DNA of 64,000 nucleotides, taken from an uncultured Ruminococcus sp. (lineage in GTDB: Bacteria > Bacillota > Clostridia > Oscillospirales > Ruminococcaceae). Of the stretch, positions 8,896 to 18,200 are shown piece by piece. The notes under the pieces are model-generated. The model was given only the letters and a program-made list of their open reading frames with translations. It made no database searches and was not told where the DNA came from. The DNA lies in NCBI GenBank assembly GCA_910577575.1, contig CAJTOG010000002.1:153908-217907 (forward strand), read 5' to 3'. Made by a program: the position numbers and the translations under genes. Every line of letters begins with the position of its first letter. Within the stretch, counting starts at the first letter, position 1.

Positions 8896-10447
8896 ATGAG
8901 AGCATGGCTGTATTACAGGCTTTCCCGTGACGAGGAAATGAACAGCTTACAGAATCAGCGTCAGATACTCGTTGACTACGCAGAACAGATATGAAATCAT
9001 TGGCGAGAGTTTCGACGATAATGTTTCCGGGATGACGTTCAATCGTAAAGGCTTAGGAGAAATTGAAAATGCTGTTAACGAAGGTAAAATCGATGTGGTT
9101 CTGGTCAAAGATCTATCAAGATTAGGTCGTCACAGAACACAGACAGAATTGTTCATTGACCACTTAAGACAAAATAATGTTAAGGTTTACTCCGTCACCG
9201 AAGGCATTGATTCCACCAATGAAAATGACGATTTGATGATTGGATTCAAGCAGATTTTCAATGATTTTTATGCTAAAAACATCAGTAAAAAGGTTCACAC
9301 AGGTATACGTAAAAAACAAAAGTCGGAACTTGTAGTGAATCTGCCGATGAGATATTACAAAGATAGAAATACAAATGAAATTCTGATAGACGAAACGGCA
9401 GCAGACATTGTGCGTGAAATTTTTCAGAAATACATTAATGGATACGGACTTACAACGATAGCATGAAATCTTAACAAACGAGGAATAAAATCACCTGAAT
9501 ATTTCTCACATAGAAGAATTATTTCCCAAAGAACGGCTCTATGCAAGAAATTTTTATGGGCACAGACTTCCATAAAGCGAATATTGAAAAATGAAATTTA
9601 TACAGGTACGCTTGTAAATCATAAAACGATTACATCTAAAATTTATAAAACCAAAAGCGTTGTTCCCGAAGATGAGCAATATAAACATGAAAATTTTCTG
9701 CCTGCAATTGTTGATAAGCAAACTTTTACACAGGTACAGAAATTGCTTGAAAGTCGCCAAAAATCAAACGTCAGGGCAAGCAACGGAAGAGCGATTCATC
9801 GTTATTGTGGATTGATTAAATGTGCAGAATTTGGAGAAATATTAATTGCCAAACGTAGACAATGACGTGATACGGAATGGGTAGAATACACCTGTAACAG
9901 TCATCACCGCTACGGTAAAGAGTACTGTACTCCACACAAAATTCACGAATCGCAGCTTGATAAATTGATTTATGACGAAGTAAAAATGCTGACAACAAGA
10001 ATATTTGCTGAGAGCGATAAATATGATAAAATAGTCAAGGATTGGCTCAGGCAGAAGCCTATATATGAGCAGAGAATAAAGCGATACAAAGAACGGATTT
10101 CAGTACTGCAAAATCAAATTGAAGAAATTATTATGGAGCGTATTACGGACAGGGAACACGCTTCAATCTACAACAATATGATTGCCAAACGTGAAGAAAA
10201 AATCACAGAGTTGCAGAATAAAATTGAGGAAAGCAGACAATATGATGAGGCGAGCCGACAGAAACATGATAATCTGAAAAGCACTGCAGATTTGCTTGAA
10301 AAAATCCTGTCAGAACGTAAAATCAGCGACGCAAATTTGAGAATACTCGTCAAACAGATTTATGTGCATCAGAATGAGAACAAGAGCCTTGATGTGAGAT
10401 TTGAATTTAACGGGGATTTTGAGGATAGTATGGTAATGTATATTTAG
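8896..10447 (+). pseudogene. Large serine recombinase (TnpX type), broken
   Basis: The pieces form one large serine recombinase of about 515 residues: the resolvase domain with catalytic Ser in YYRLSRDEE (Ser11), KDLSRLGR and the conserved IDSTNENDD, then the recombinase domain (RILKNEIYTGTLVNHK), a decayed zinc-ribbon region and a C-terminal coiled coil. Damage: a small indel near 8990, TGA at 9464-9466 in a conserved Trp position (AxNLNKRG) and TGA at 9863-9865 before RDTEWVEYTC. The ATG has AAGGAG in front. It would have moved the element but cannot now make a full protein. It ends before the strong hairpin at 10469. Confidence 0.85.
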
Positions 10448-10468
10448 GAAAAAACGATATAAGATAAG

Positions 10469-10498
10469 AATAACCGCAGATGTATATCTGCGGTTATT
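10469..10498. terminator. Strong bidirectional terminator
   Basis: AATAACCGCAGAT and its complement form a 13-bp stem with a short loop, with A and T runs on both sides. It separates the broken recombinase (plus) from the membrane protein gene (minus) that converges on it. Confidence 0.8.
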
Positions 10499-10529
10499 TG
10501 ATTGAAATTATAAATAATTATTCGATAAT

Positions 10530-10937
10530 TTATTTTAATGCAATAACTCGCTTGATATTCATAATATAAGCAAAAATATGCACAAAAACTAAAAGGATAC
10601 ATATTATAAGCAACCATATGTTATTCGAAATCTCTAAAATGAATCCCATTATTAACATACTTGGATTAAGTGGACCCACATCATCTGCACATTTATGTAT
10701 ATAATTCCATAATTTAGTATTGCTTGTTGTTTTCTTGGAATATGAGATATAATAAGTTGCAATCAACACTATCAGACAAAATCCTAATACAATTTCACTG
10801 GCTCCAAAGAAATATTTTGCAATGAAAAACACTCCAGTTATAAAAGCACCATATGCTGTAAAAAACGTATTAATACAATTGAGTTTGGTTTCTGCATTAT
10901 TTAATTGATTTGTAAAATTTGAAGCGGAATTATTCAA
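10530..10937 (-). CDS. Small multi-pass membrane protein, unknown
   Basis: 135 residues starting at TTG 10937, with AAGGA about 10 bases upstream. The protein has four likely membrane helices: two in the first half (FFTAYGAFITGVFFIAKYFF and VLGFCLIVLIATYYIS) and two in the second (MLIMGFILEI and WLLIICILLVFVHIFAYIM). A short loop with KCADDVGPLNP lies between. No enzyme motif is visible and I do not recognise the family. It sits between the dead element and the tRNA-Leu and could be cargo left by the element. Confidence 0.6.
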   Translation of the reverse strand: MNNSASNFTNQLNNAETKLNCINTFFTAYGAFITGVFFIAKYFFGASEIVLGFCLIVLIATYYISYSKKTTSNTKLWNYIHKCADDVGPLNPSMLIMGFILEISNNIWLLIICILLVFVHIFAYIMNIKRVIALK

Positions 10938-10965
10938 AGTATCATATCCTTAAATTTATTGTTGA

Positions 10966-11047
10966 TGCACCTGACAGGACTTGAACCTGCACTTCTCTCG
11001 AAAATAGAACCTAAATCTATCGCGTATGCCAATTTCGCCACAGGTGC
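10966..11047 (-). tRNA. tRNA-Leu (anticodon UAG)
   Basis: An 82-base class II tRNA. The 7-bp acceptor stem is GCACCTG/CAGGTGC with discriminator A and no encoded CCA. The D arm has the Leu-type GGCATACGC. The anticodon stem ATAGA/TCTAT encloses the loop TTTAGGT, giving UAG. There is a long variable arm and a T arm with GTTCAAGTC. It is the last and only intact member of a small tandem set transcribed leftward from the promoter at 11389-11418. Confidence 0.9.
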
Positions 11048-11069
11048 ATATATATCTATTTAAACTTTC

Positions 11070-11163
11070 TGTCTGAATTTAACCTGCCAACAGCCGCAGG
11101 AATTAAATACACTGTAGTAACGCAAACGAAATCTTGCGTGTCTGCCAGTTTCACCACACCCGC
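11070..11163 (-). pseudogene. Decayed tRNA-Leu copy
   Basis: The 5' half is clearly a tRNA-Leu (GCGGGTGTGGTGAAACTGGC, then AGACACGC), but the anticodon stem no longer pairs well, the T arm is scrambled (GGTTAAATTC) and no 3' strand matches the acceptor. It lies in tandem with the intact tRNA-Leu. The right edge is sharp; the left edge is approximate. Confidence 0.65.
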
Positions 11164-11289
11164 ATATTAAATTTTTCTTTCTACACATAAGAAAAAAATT
11201 TATTAAAATCCACAAAAATGATGCTCATATAAAATTTCTAAACAAATTTCATTTCTCATTCAAAATTCTGATTTATCAATTCCTTGTTT

Positions 11290-11373
11290 TTCATTTGATA
11301 TCCAAAAGCAACACTTAAATATAGAAATTCAGACAAAGTCCACCATATCTGCCAATTTCATTACAAACACACA
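11290..11373 (-). pseudogene. Second, more decayed tRNA-Leu copy
   Basis: TGAAATTGGCAGATATGGTGG keeps the tRNA-Leu D-arm pattern, but the acceptor, anticodon and T arms are lost. It is the first unit after the promoter at 11389-11418. Borders are approximate. Confidence 0.45.
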
Positions 11374-11388
11374 TTTTACTATAATAAT

Positions 11389-11418
11389 ATAATAGCACAT
11401 CTTGTATAGATTTGTCAA
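11389..11418 (-). promoter_or_regulatory. Promoter of the tRNA-Leu array
   Basis: Minus strand TTGACA (11418-11413), an 18-base spacer and TATTAT (11394-11389). It points at the three tandem tRNA-Leu units, so the intact tRNA is probably made from a precursor that includes the two dead copies. Confidence 0.7.
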
Positions 11419-11461
11419 GGGTAAATTTAAAAATATGATGATAATTATCATCAGTTTATAT

Positions 11462-12190
11462 TATATGCCAATGCTACCAGCGTACTTAATCGAAAACTCA
11501 CGCCATGAACTATTCTTTAAAGGAACTTTCATATCACTTATATAGAAGAATGCAGGAACTTTCAAATGACCTGTAGCTGCCTTATCTTTTGCATTAGCAG
11601 CCATCATAATATTTTCCTCAAGCACTTCCTAATTGGTAAGATTTTTATAAAAAAGCTCCTCATAAAGCACCTTTTCGTCATGATTAAGATAACCTGCGGA
11701 AATCATACCAGAAACATTTAAAGTAAATTTTTTAAGAAATTTTGCAAGCAGTCCCTTATTTTGAATTTTGGTATAAAGTTTTTTGTCTCTGTTTATCATG
11801 GTTATTCTTTTATCAGGAGTAACAACCTTTCCCATTTCTTCAGCTATTTCAGAAAGTACCATATCAATGCCCAGAACAGCAACAACTTCTTCTGTAAAAG
11901 TATATTTACCTAATAGACAGCCTCAAAACCTGCGTATGAATGTGGAGCAAGAACATATGGAGATTTGATTCCTGCACCCACCAGTGCTTAAAGACTTTCG
12001 TTCACCACATTCTGAACTATATGTTCTGTACCTGTACTTTTGCTTATTCCATAACCTGATTTTTCAACAACTGCTATTTTATAGGTATCTAAAAGTTTTT
12101 GGTAAAGATATCTGTATTCAAAAACCGGAAAGGTAACTCATGTACCTGATAACACAACTATTGTTGATGTACCATTTCCTACTCTGATTT
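11462..12190 (-). pseudogene. Alpha/beta-hydrolase, broken by several stops and a frameshift
   Basis: Read across frames on the minus strand, the pieces give an alpha/beta-hydrolase fold protein of about 240 residues: TSTIVVLSGT near the start, VVEKSGYGIS, the nucleophile-elbow region APHSYAGFEAV (Gly-x-Ser elbow altered to H-S-Y-A-G), LGIDMVLSEIAEEMG and a C-terminal AFFYISD. Stops interrupt it (TGA in the SGT-VTF segment, TAA after VVNESL, TAA after FYKNLTN), and a frameshift lies near 11915. No ribosome-binding site or intact start was found. It was an ordinary host gene, now dead. Confidence 0.7.
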
Positions 12191-12234
12191 TCTGTCAGTA
12201 TTCTACTAATATGTTATTAAATTACCTCTATATT

Positions 12235-12543
12235 TTATTTTTTATTTTCAGAAGAATCAGAATTACTTGTTTCCTCTTCTTTTTCAGCACGGTCACCGGC
12301 AGATTCTATGTAAATATCCTCATCTGCAAGACTTCCTACAAAACTGAGCTGTTTTACAGGTATACGCTTTAACGGAGAGTAAATAAATTTAGAACATGAA
12401 TCATTGCATTCAACAAGTCCTCTTTTTTCACAAAGAACCTTTTCACCGTCTTTGGCACGTTTGCCGAATTGACAGTAATCACATTTTGGTTCAATATGTT
12501 TATCAAAATATTTTCCGCCTTTGAAAATAGAGAATAAATCCAT
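12235..12543 (-). CDS. Small cysteine-rich protein, possible zinc binding, unknown
   Basis: 102 residues from ATG 12543, with GAGGTG 8 bases upstream; this decides against the in-frame GTG nine bases earlier, which is part of that Shine-Dalgarno sequence. The first half carries CDYCQFG, then CEKRG, then CNDSC, giving six Cys that could bind one zinc or form a small ribbon. The C-terminus is an acidic Ser/Glu tail. I do not know its function. Confidence 0.7.
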   Translation of the reverse strand: MDLFSIFKGGKYFDKHIEPKCDYCQFGKRAKDGEKVLCEKRGLVECNDSCSKFIYSPLKRIPVKQLSFVGSLADEDIYIESAGDRAEKEEETSNSDSSENKK

Positions 12544-12552
12544 TATAATCAC

Positions 12553-12882
12553 CTCAGAAAGTTAATTAGATTCGTCTGATTTTATTATATCATAAAAAAT
12601 CTGATTTGTCCAGTGATTTTACGAAATTTTTTACTTGATAAATTACAGTAATAAAAATCAGTTTCTTCTTAAATTATTTTATTGTAAAATTTATGATAAT
12701 CCTGTTAAAATATTATTTTTTTGTTACTGATTTAAAATGTACTTAAATTCTGTCTTTATATTTAGATATAATTATAAATTAATAAATAAAAATTTAATAA
12801 ATTAACAGTTAAATAATAACATAAATTCTTAAATTACATGTTAAAATAATAGTAATAAATAATCAAAAAAGGAGATGAAAAT
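12553..12882. other. Very AT-rich intergenic region
   Basis: About 330 bases of A/T-rich sequence with no coding frame, strong hairpin or clear promoter pair. It must hold the promoters of the two divergent flanking genes. Confidence 0.4.
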
Positions 12883-14040
12883 TTGAGTGATGATTTAAAT
12901 AATATTGTCAATGTTATTGAAGAATTCGATTATTCAACTCAGAATAGTCTTTATAACGAAAAATTCCGTAAATGGCGGAAAAAAAGAGAAAATCCGTTTG
13001 CTTTCAGTTTTGAGAAAAACAAAAAGGAAAGTGTTTATATAGACGGCAGGGGCTTTATTGCAAACTCCGCTACTGATGCTGAAAAAAAAGTCCTGACAAA
13101 AATTTTCTACCATATTGGATTAGCTATGCTTATGTGGATAGTTTTTGACAATGTTTTGAATAAAGCAGCTATTTCTATATTAAGTTTCTGCGGATTAAAT
13201 ATACATAACAACTATTTCAGTTCCATGATTTATGGCGGAAATAAGGAAATTGTATTGACACTTATTATAACAACCCTCATAAAAGTACTTATTCCCTTAT
13301 TGTTTCTTCATTTTACATTCAAACTTCCAGCAAGAGTTGAATTTATGGGAAATATGAATAATCCTATGTCACTTACAGGTACTTTTTCAATGGCTCTTAT
13401 TTTATGCACTGCTGTAAGCCTGCCTTCTGCATATTCAAGCGATGCAAAAGAAATTTACGAGCTTTTCAAAAATTCCGGTGCTGATGTTATGATATGGGGA
13501 CAAGCGGAGTTTATTATCTATACAATTTTTGATATTGTGATAATGTCAGTCGTTTCTGAATTTTTCTTCCGTGGTGCAATGTTTGCAGTGCTACGCCAAT
13601 TCGGCGACCCATTTGCTATTATCATAACTTCCTTGATGGCCGGTATTATGACTCAGAATTTAAAAACAATGCCTGCTGTGATTTTAATATCAATTGTAGC
13701 CTCATATGGTATGCTCAGCAGCGGAACTATTTTTACTTCAATAGCAGTTATAATTATCTACAAAATGTATGACCTGACGCTTATAATAATTGAAATTGAC
13801 CAATCTGATAAAATGCCCCTTACAAGAAATCTATTCATGATAACTATGCTGATTGTTGGCGGGATTGGACTACTCATCTACTGGATATATACTACACGGA
13901 AAAAAAGAAACAATCTGGCATTTTATCAGTCGGAACTTCCTTTCAGAAAAAGATTTATGCATTCGGTCAAAACATTTCCGTTTTCAGTAACTGCCCTTCT
14001 TTATCTGGTATGTACATTAGTAAAGGCGGTGATACAATGA
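12883..14040 (+). CDS. Multi-pass membrane protein with a degenerate CPBP (Abi) domain
   Basis: 385 residues from a TTG start, chosen because AAAGGAG lies 8 bases upstream and no ATG fits. The first 75 or so residues are cytoplasmic and charged; about eight membrane helices follow. The segment SEFFFRGAMFAVLRQFGDP (about residue 225) resembles motif 1 of CPBP intramembrane proteases (EExxxRG), but the first Glu is Ser, and the later His motifs appear replaced (GIMTQN). It may be a CPBP relative without protease activity. It overlaps tadA by 4 bases (ATGA), so the two are co-translated. Confidence 0.7.
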   Translation: MSDDLNNIVNVIEEFDYSTQNSLYNEKFRKWRKKRENPFAFSFEKNKKESVYIDGRGFIANSATDAEKKVLTKIFYHIGLAMLMWIVFDNVLNKAAISILSFCGLNIHNNYFSSMIYGGNKEIVLTLIITTLIKVLIPLLFLHFTFKLPARVEFMGNMNNPMSLTGTFSMALILCTAVSLPSAYSSDAKEIYELFKNSGADVMIWGQAEFIIYTIFDIVIMSVVSEFFFRGAMFAVLRQFGDPFAIIITSLMAGIMTQNLKTMPAVILISIVASYGMLSSGTIFTSIAVIIIYKMYDLTLIIIEIDQSDKMPLTRNLFMITMLIVGGIGLLIYWIYTTRKKRNNLAFYQSELPFRKRFMHSVKTFPFSVTALLYLVCTLVKAVIQ

Positions 14041-14519
14041 ATGATTTTATGAAGCGTGCATTAGAACTTGCCAAGCTTGCAGCAGAAGAAGGAGAAGTTC
14101 CTGTAGGAGCAGTGGTTGTAAAAAAATCTACAGGCGAAATTATCGGCGAGGGCAGAAATATGCGTGAACACAAAAAAAATGCCCTTGCCCATGCTGAAAT
14201 TATTGCAATAAATCAGGCTTGTAAAAAGCTAAGAGGCTGGAGACTTCCTGATTGTGCAATTTATGTAACACTTGAACCGTGTCCAATGTGCTGTGGGGCA
14301 ATTATAAATTCCCGAATTGATGAAGTTTATTTCGGTGCATATGACTTCAAAGCAGGTTCAGCTGAATCAGTACAAAAAATATTCTGTCTTCCGTATAATC
14401 ACAAACCCAATGTTTATGGTGGTATAATGGAAAATGAATGTTCACTTTTACTTAAAGACTTTTTCAGGGAACTCCGTAAGGAAAAGCAAAAGAAACCTGA
14501 CATATCTCCGAAAATGTGA
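14037..14519 (+). CDS. tadA: tRNA-specific adenosine deaminase TadA
   Basis: TadA converts A34 to inosine in tRNA-Arg(ACG). The 160-residue protein has the deaminase zinc motifs HAE (AHAEIIAIN, about residue 52; Glu is the proton shuttle) and PCPMCCGAI (about residue 83), as well as the N-terminal EVPVGAVVV. The start is ATG 14037, overlapping the stop of the membrane protein. An in-frame ATG at 14010 inside the upstream gene would add 9 residues but has no ribosome-binding site. The length is normal for bacterial TadA. Confidence 0.95.
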   Translation: MNDFMKRALELAKLAAEEGEVPVGAVVVKKSTGEIIGEGRNMREHKKNALAHAEIIAINQACKKLRGWRLPDCAIYVTLEPCPMCCGAIINSRIDEVYFGAYDFKAGSAESVQKIFCLPYNHKPNVYGGIMENECSLLLKDFFRELRKEKQKKPDISPKM

Positions 14520-14581
14520 TATTATATTCTTATTGTATTGTATCCTCTGCGGAGGAATAATAACAATGAGGAAAATTAAAT

Positions 14582-15188
14582 ATGAAAACAAAAGTCAACA
14601 CTAAAACATTGGTGCTTGCAGAACTTCTGGCGGCTCTTGTTGTGATTGTTACCAACTTTAATATCCCGATTGGTCCGCTCTCAATTTCTTTGACCGTTAT
14701 TCCTGTTGCCATTTCTGCAATTGCCCTCGGAACCCATAGGCGGAGCTGTCATGGGAACTGTTTTCGGAATTTGCAGTTTTCTACAATGTTTTGGCATTTT
14801 AGGAACAAGCGGAATAGGTGTTTTTACACTCCAGATAAGTCCAGTTCTAACGTTTTTACAACGTTTTATCCCAAGAGTTCTAGATGGTTTCTGCGTAGGC
14901 TGGATTTTCAGATTAGCTGCAAAAATTACTGATGAAAAAATATCATGCTTTGTAACAGGATTCTGCATCGCTCTGCTAAATACTATATTTTTTATGGGTA
15001 CATTAGTAATTTTCTTTGGAAACAACATCGATTTTAAAGAAACCTATATGGGCGGTAAAGGTCCGTTGATTTATATAATAAGCTTAATTTCAGTAAATGC
15101 CATATTTGAAATAATTGCTTCAACAATAATTGCGGGAACAGTAGGGTTTGCATTGTTTAAAACAAAACTTATTACTGAACCAGTCTGA
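14582..15188 (+). pseudogene. ECF transporter substrate-binding (S) component with a one-base frameshift
   Basis: The N-terminal frame (MKTKVNTKTLVLAELL.. IPIGPLSISLTVIPVAISA) and a second frame from about 14736 (PIGGAVMGTVFG to the end) form one ECF-type S component of about 200 residues with six membrane helices. The break is at about 14730, where GGAACCC should read GGACCC to continue ALG-PIGGA. So a single extra base separates the halves; it could be a real mutation or a sequencing error. S components bind a vitamin or similar small molecule and work with a shared EcfAAT module, which is not in this window. I cannot name the substrate. Confidence 0.8.
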
Positions 15189-15208
15189 TAAATAACTTAT
15201 AATATAAC

Positions 15209-15240
15209 AAAAAGGAGAATCATAATTGATTCTCCTTTTT
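15209..15240. terminator. Bidirectional terminator between the S component and nifJ
   Basis: A 14-bp stem AAAAAGGAGAATCA / TGATTCTCCTTTTT with a 4-base loop. It serves both convergent genes. Confidence 0.9.
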
Positions 15241-15261
15241 CTATTATATTATTTTTATTGA

Positions 15262-18200
15262 TTAATCCTGTCCGTAAAGCTTTGTAAGTTTTGTAAGATA
15301 ATCATATCTGTCCTTGGCATTAGCAACAGCAGTATCAAACAGCTTTTCAGCTCTTTCTGGATTTGAACGTGCAAGAGAATTATAACGGACTTCACCCATA
15401 AGGAAGTTTTTATATTCATCTGTATTCGGAGCTTTTGAATCAAGAATAAACGGATTCTTGCCCTGTTCCTTAAGAGTTGGATTATATCTGTAAAGATGCC
15501 AGTAACCTGCTTCAACAGCCTTCTTTTCTTCTGCCTGAGCAGTAGCCATGCCCGTCTTGATACCATGATTGATACAAGGAGCATAAGCAATGATGATTGA
15601 CGGACCGTCATAAGCTTCAGCTTCAGCAAATGCCTTGATACACTGATTCATATTAGCACCCATAGCAACGTGGGCAACATAAACATATCCATAACTCATT
15701 GCAATACCAGCAAGGTCCTTTTTCTTCATTACCTTACCAGCAGCTGCAAACTGTGCAATAGCACCCGTCGGAGTAGATTTGGAAGCCTGTCCGCCTGTAT
15801 TTGAATAAACTTCAGTATCGAATACAAGGATATTAACATTCTTGCCCGAAGCGATTACATGGTCAAGACCGCCGAAACCAATATCATAAGCCCAACCGTC
15901 TCCGCCGAATATCCACTGCGATTTTTTGGAAAGATAAAGCTTTTCAGCAAGAATAGCCTTGGCATCATCACATCCGCAAGCCTCAAGTACAGCAATAAGC
16001 TTGTCTGTAGCAACAGCATTAGCTGCACCATCGTTATAAGTGTCAAGATATTCAGCAATAGCATCTTTGACTTCTGGCTTTTCAGCCTTTTCCTGAAGTG
16101 CAAGAACTTTATCAGTAACTCTCTTGCGGAGTGTTTCCTGAGCAAGATACATACCATAACCAAATTCAGCGTTATCTTCAAAAAGTGAATTGCTCCATGC
16201 CGGACCTCTGCCCTGCTTGTTAACCGTATAAGGAGTTGTAGGTGCAGAACCGCCCCAGATTGATGAACAGCCTGTAGCATTGGCAATCATCATTCTGTCA
16301 CCAAAGAGCTGAGTAACAAGTTTTGCATACGGAGTTTCACCGCAGCCTGCACAAGCACCTGAAAATTCAAGAAGAGGCTGTCTGAACTGTGAACCCTTAA
16401 CGGTATCAGCCTTGAACTTTGCAGCAACTTCCGGTTTTTCATCAATAGTAACACCATAGTTGAATACTTCCTGCTGTTCCATCTGTGAAGCAATAGGCTC
16501 CATAACAAGTGCCTTGTTCTTAGCAGGGCAAACATTAGCACAAACTCCACAGCCTGTACAGTCAAGAGTTGAAACTGTAATTGCAAATTTCAAATCCCCT
16601 ATAGCAGGTTTGAAGTCAAGAGTTTTAACAGCATCAGGAGCAGCTTCAACTTCGGCAGGAGTAAGGGCAACCGGTCTGATTACAGCGTGCGGACAAACAT
16701 ATGCACACTGGTTACACTGGATACAGTTTTCAGGAATCCATTCAGGTACTTTAACAGCAATACCACGCTTTTCAAATGCAGCCGAACCCTGCGGGAATGT
16801 ACCGTCAGCCATATCTTCAAATGCAGAAACAGGAAGAGTATCGCCCTTCTGAGCATTGCACGGAATCTGAATATTGTTTACATAGTCAGCAAGTTTCTGA
16901 TTGTCACATGAAACAGCAGCCATGCCCATCTGAGTATCAGGAGCATCAGCCCATGAAGCAGGCACTTCAATTTTAACAATATTCTGATGACCAGCATCTA
17001 TGGCATTCCAGTTCTTTTCAACAACGTCCTGACCTTTTTTTCCGTAAGAAGCTTCAGCAGCATCTTTCATATATTTAACAGCTTCCTCAAAAGGAATAAT
17101 ATTTGCAAGCTTAAAGAATGCAGACTGGAGAATAGTATTGATTCTTGTACCCATACCTGTTTCTTCACCGAGCTTAACACCGTTGATAGTATAGAAACTG
17201 ATATTATTCTGGGCAATATATCTCTTTACCTGTCCGGGAAGATTAGCCTCAAGACCGTCCATATCCCATATTGTGTTGAGAAGGAAAGTACCGCCAGGCT
17301 TGATATCTGAAACCATATCGTACTTATTAATATAGCTCTGGTTGTGGCAGGCTACAAAATCAGCCTTATTGATAAGGTATGTTGACTTGATAGGTGTTTT
17401 TCCGAAACGAAGATGAGAAATAGTTACACCGCCCGACTTCTTTGAGTCATAAGCAAAATAAGCCTGAGCATAAAGGTCTGTATGGTCGCCGATAATCTTG
17501 ATGGAATTTTTATTGGCACCGACAGTACCATCCGAACCAAGACCCCAGAACTTACAAGCTGTTGTGCCGGCTGGAGCTGAATCAGGATTCTCCTCAAGAG
17601 GAAGCGAAAGATTTGTAACATCGTCTTCGATTCCGATTGTAAAGCGAGGCTTTTCTGTATTCTTGAATACCGCAACAATCTGAGCAGGAACAGTATCCTT
17701 TGAACCAAGACCATAACGACCTGTAAATACAGGAATATCATTGAATTTCGTACCTTTGAGGGCAGCGACAACATCAAGATAAAGAGGTTCGCCAAGTGAA
17801 CCGGGTTCTTTTGTTCTGTCAAGCACAGAAATTCTTTTTACGCTGTCCGGAATAACTTCGACAAGTTTTTCAGCAACGAAAGGTCTGTAGAGACGAACCT
17901 TCACAAGACCGTATTTTCCGCCGTTTGCATTGAGATAATCAATAGTTTCTTCAATAGTATCATTGACTGAACCCATAGCAACAATAATGTGTTCGGCATC
18001 ATCAGTACCATAGTAATTAAAGAGTTTATAATCTGTACCGATAAGCTCATTAACCTTATTCATGTAATCTTCAACGATAGCAGGAAGAGCATCATAATAT
18101 TTGTTGCATGCTTCACGAGCCTGGAAGAAAATGTCAGGATTCTGAGCTGAACCACGGAGAACAGGTGACTCAGGATGAAGTGCACCGTCTCTGAATCTCT

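Noticed and set aside
4847..10447. An alternative genetic code (TGA read as Trp) to rescue the broken genes
   Set aside because: TAA and TAG stops and frameshifts also interrupt these genes, and the intact genes nearby use TGA as a normal stop, so decay explains it better.
14520..14581. A riboswitch before the ECF S component
   Set aside because: The gap is only 62 bases with one tiny hairpin around the ribosome-binding site; no known aptamer motif fits.
14681..15028. Minus-strand ORF opposite the ECF S component
   Set aside because: Antisense frame without a ribosome-binding site; the plus-strand frames show clear membrane-protein similarity.
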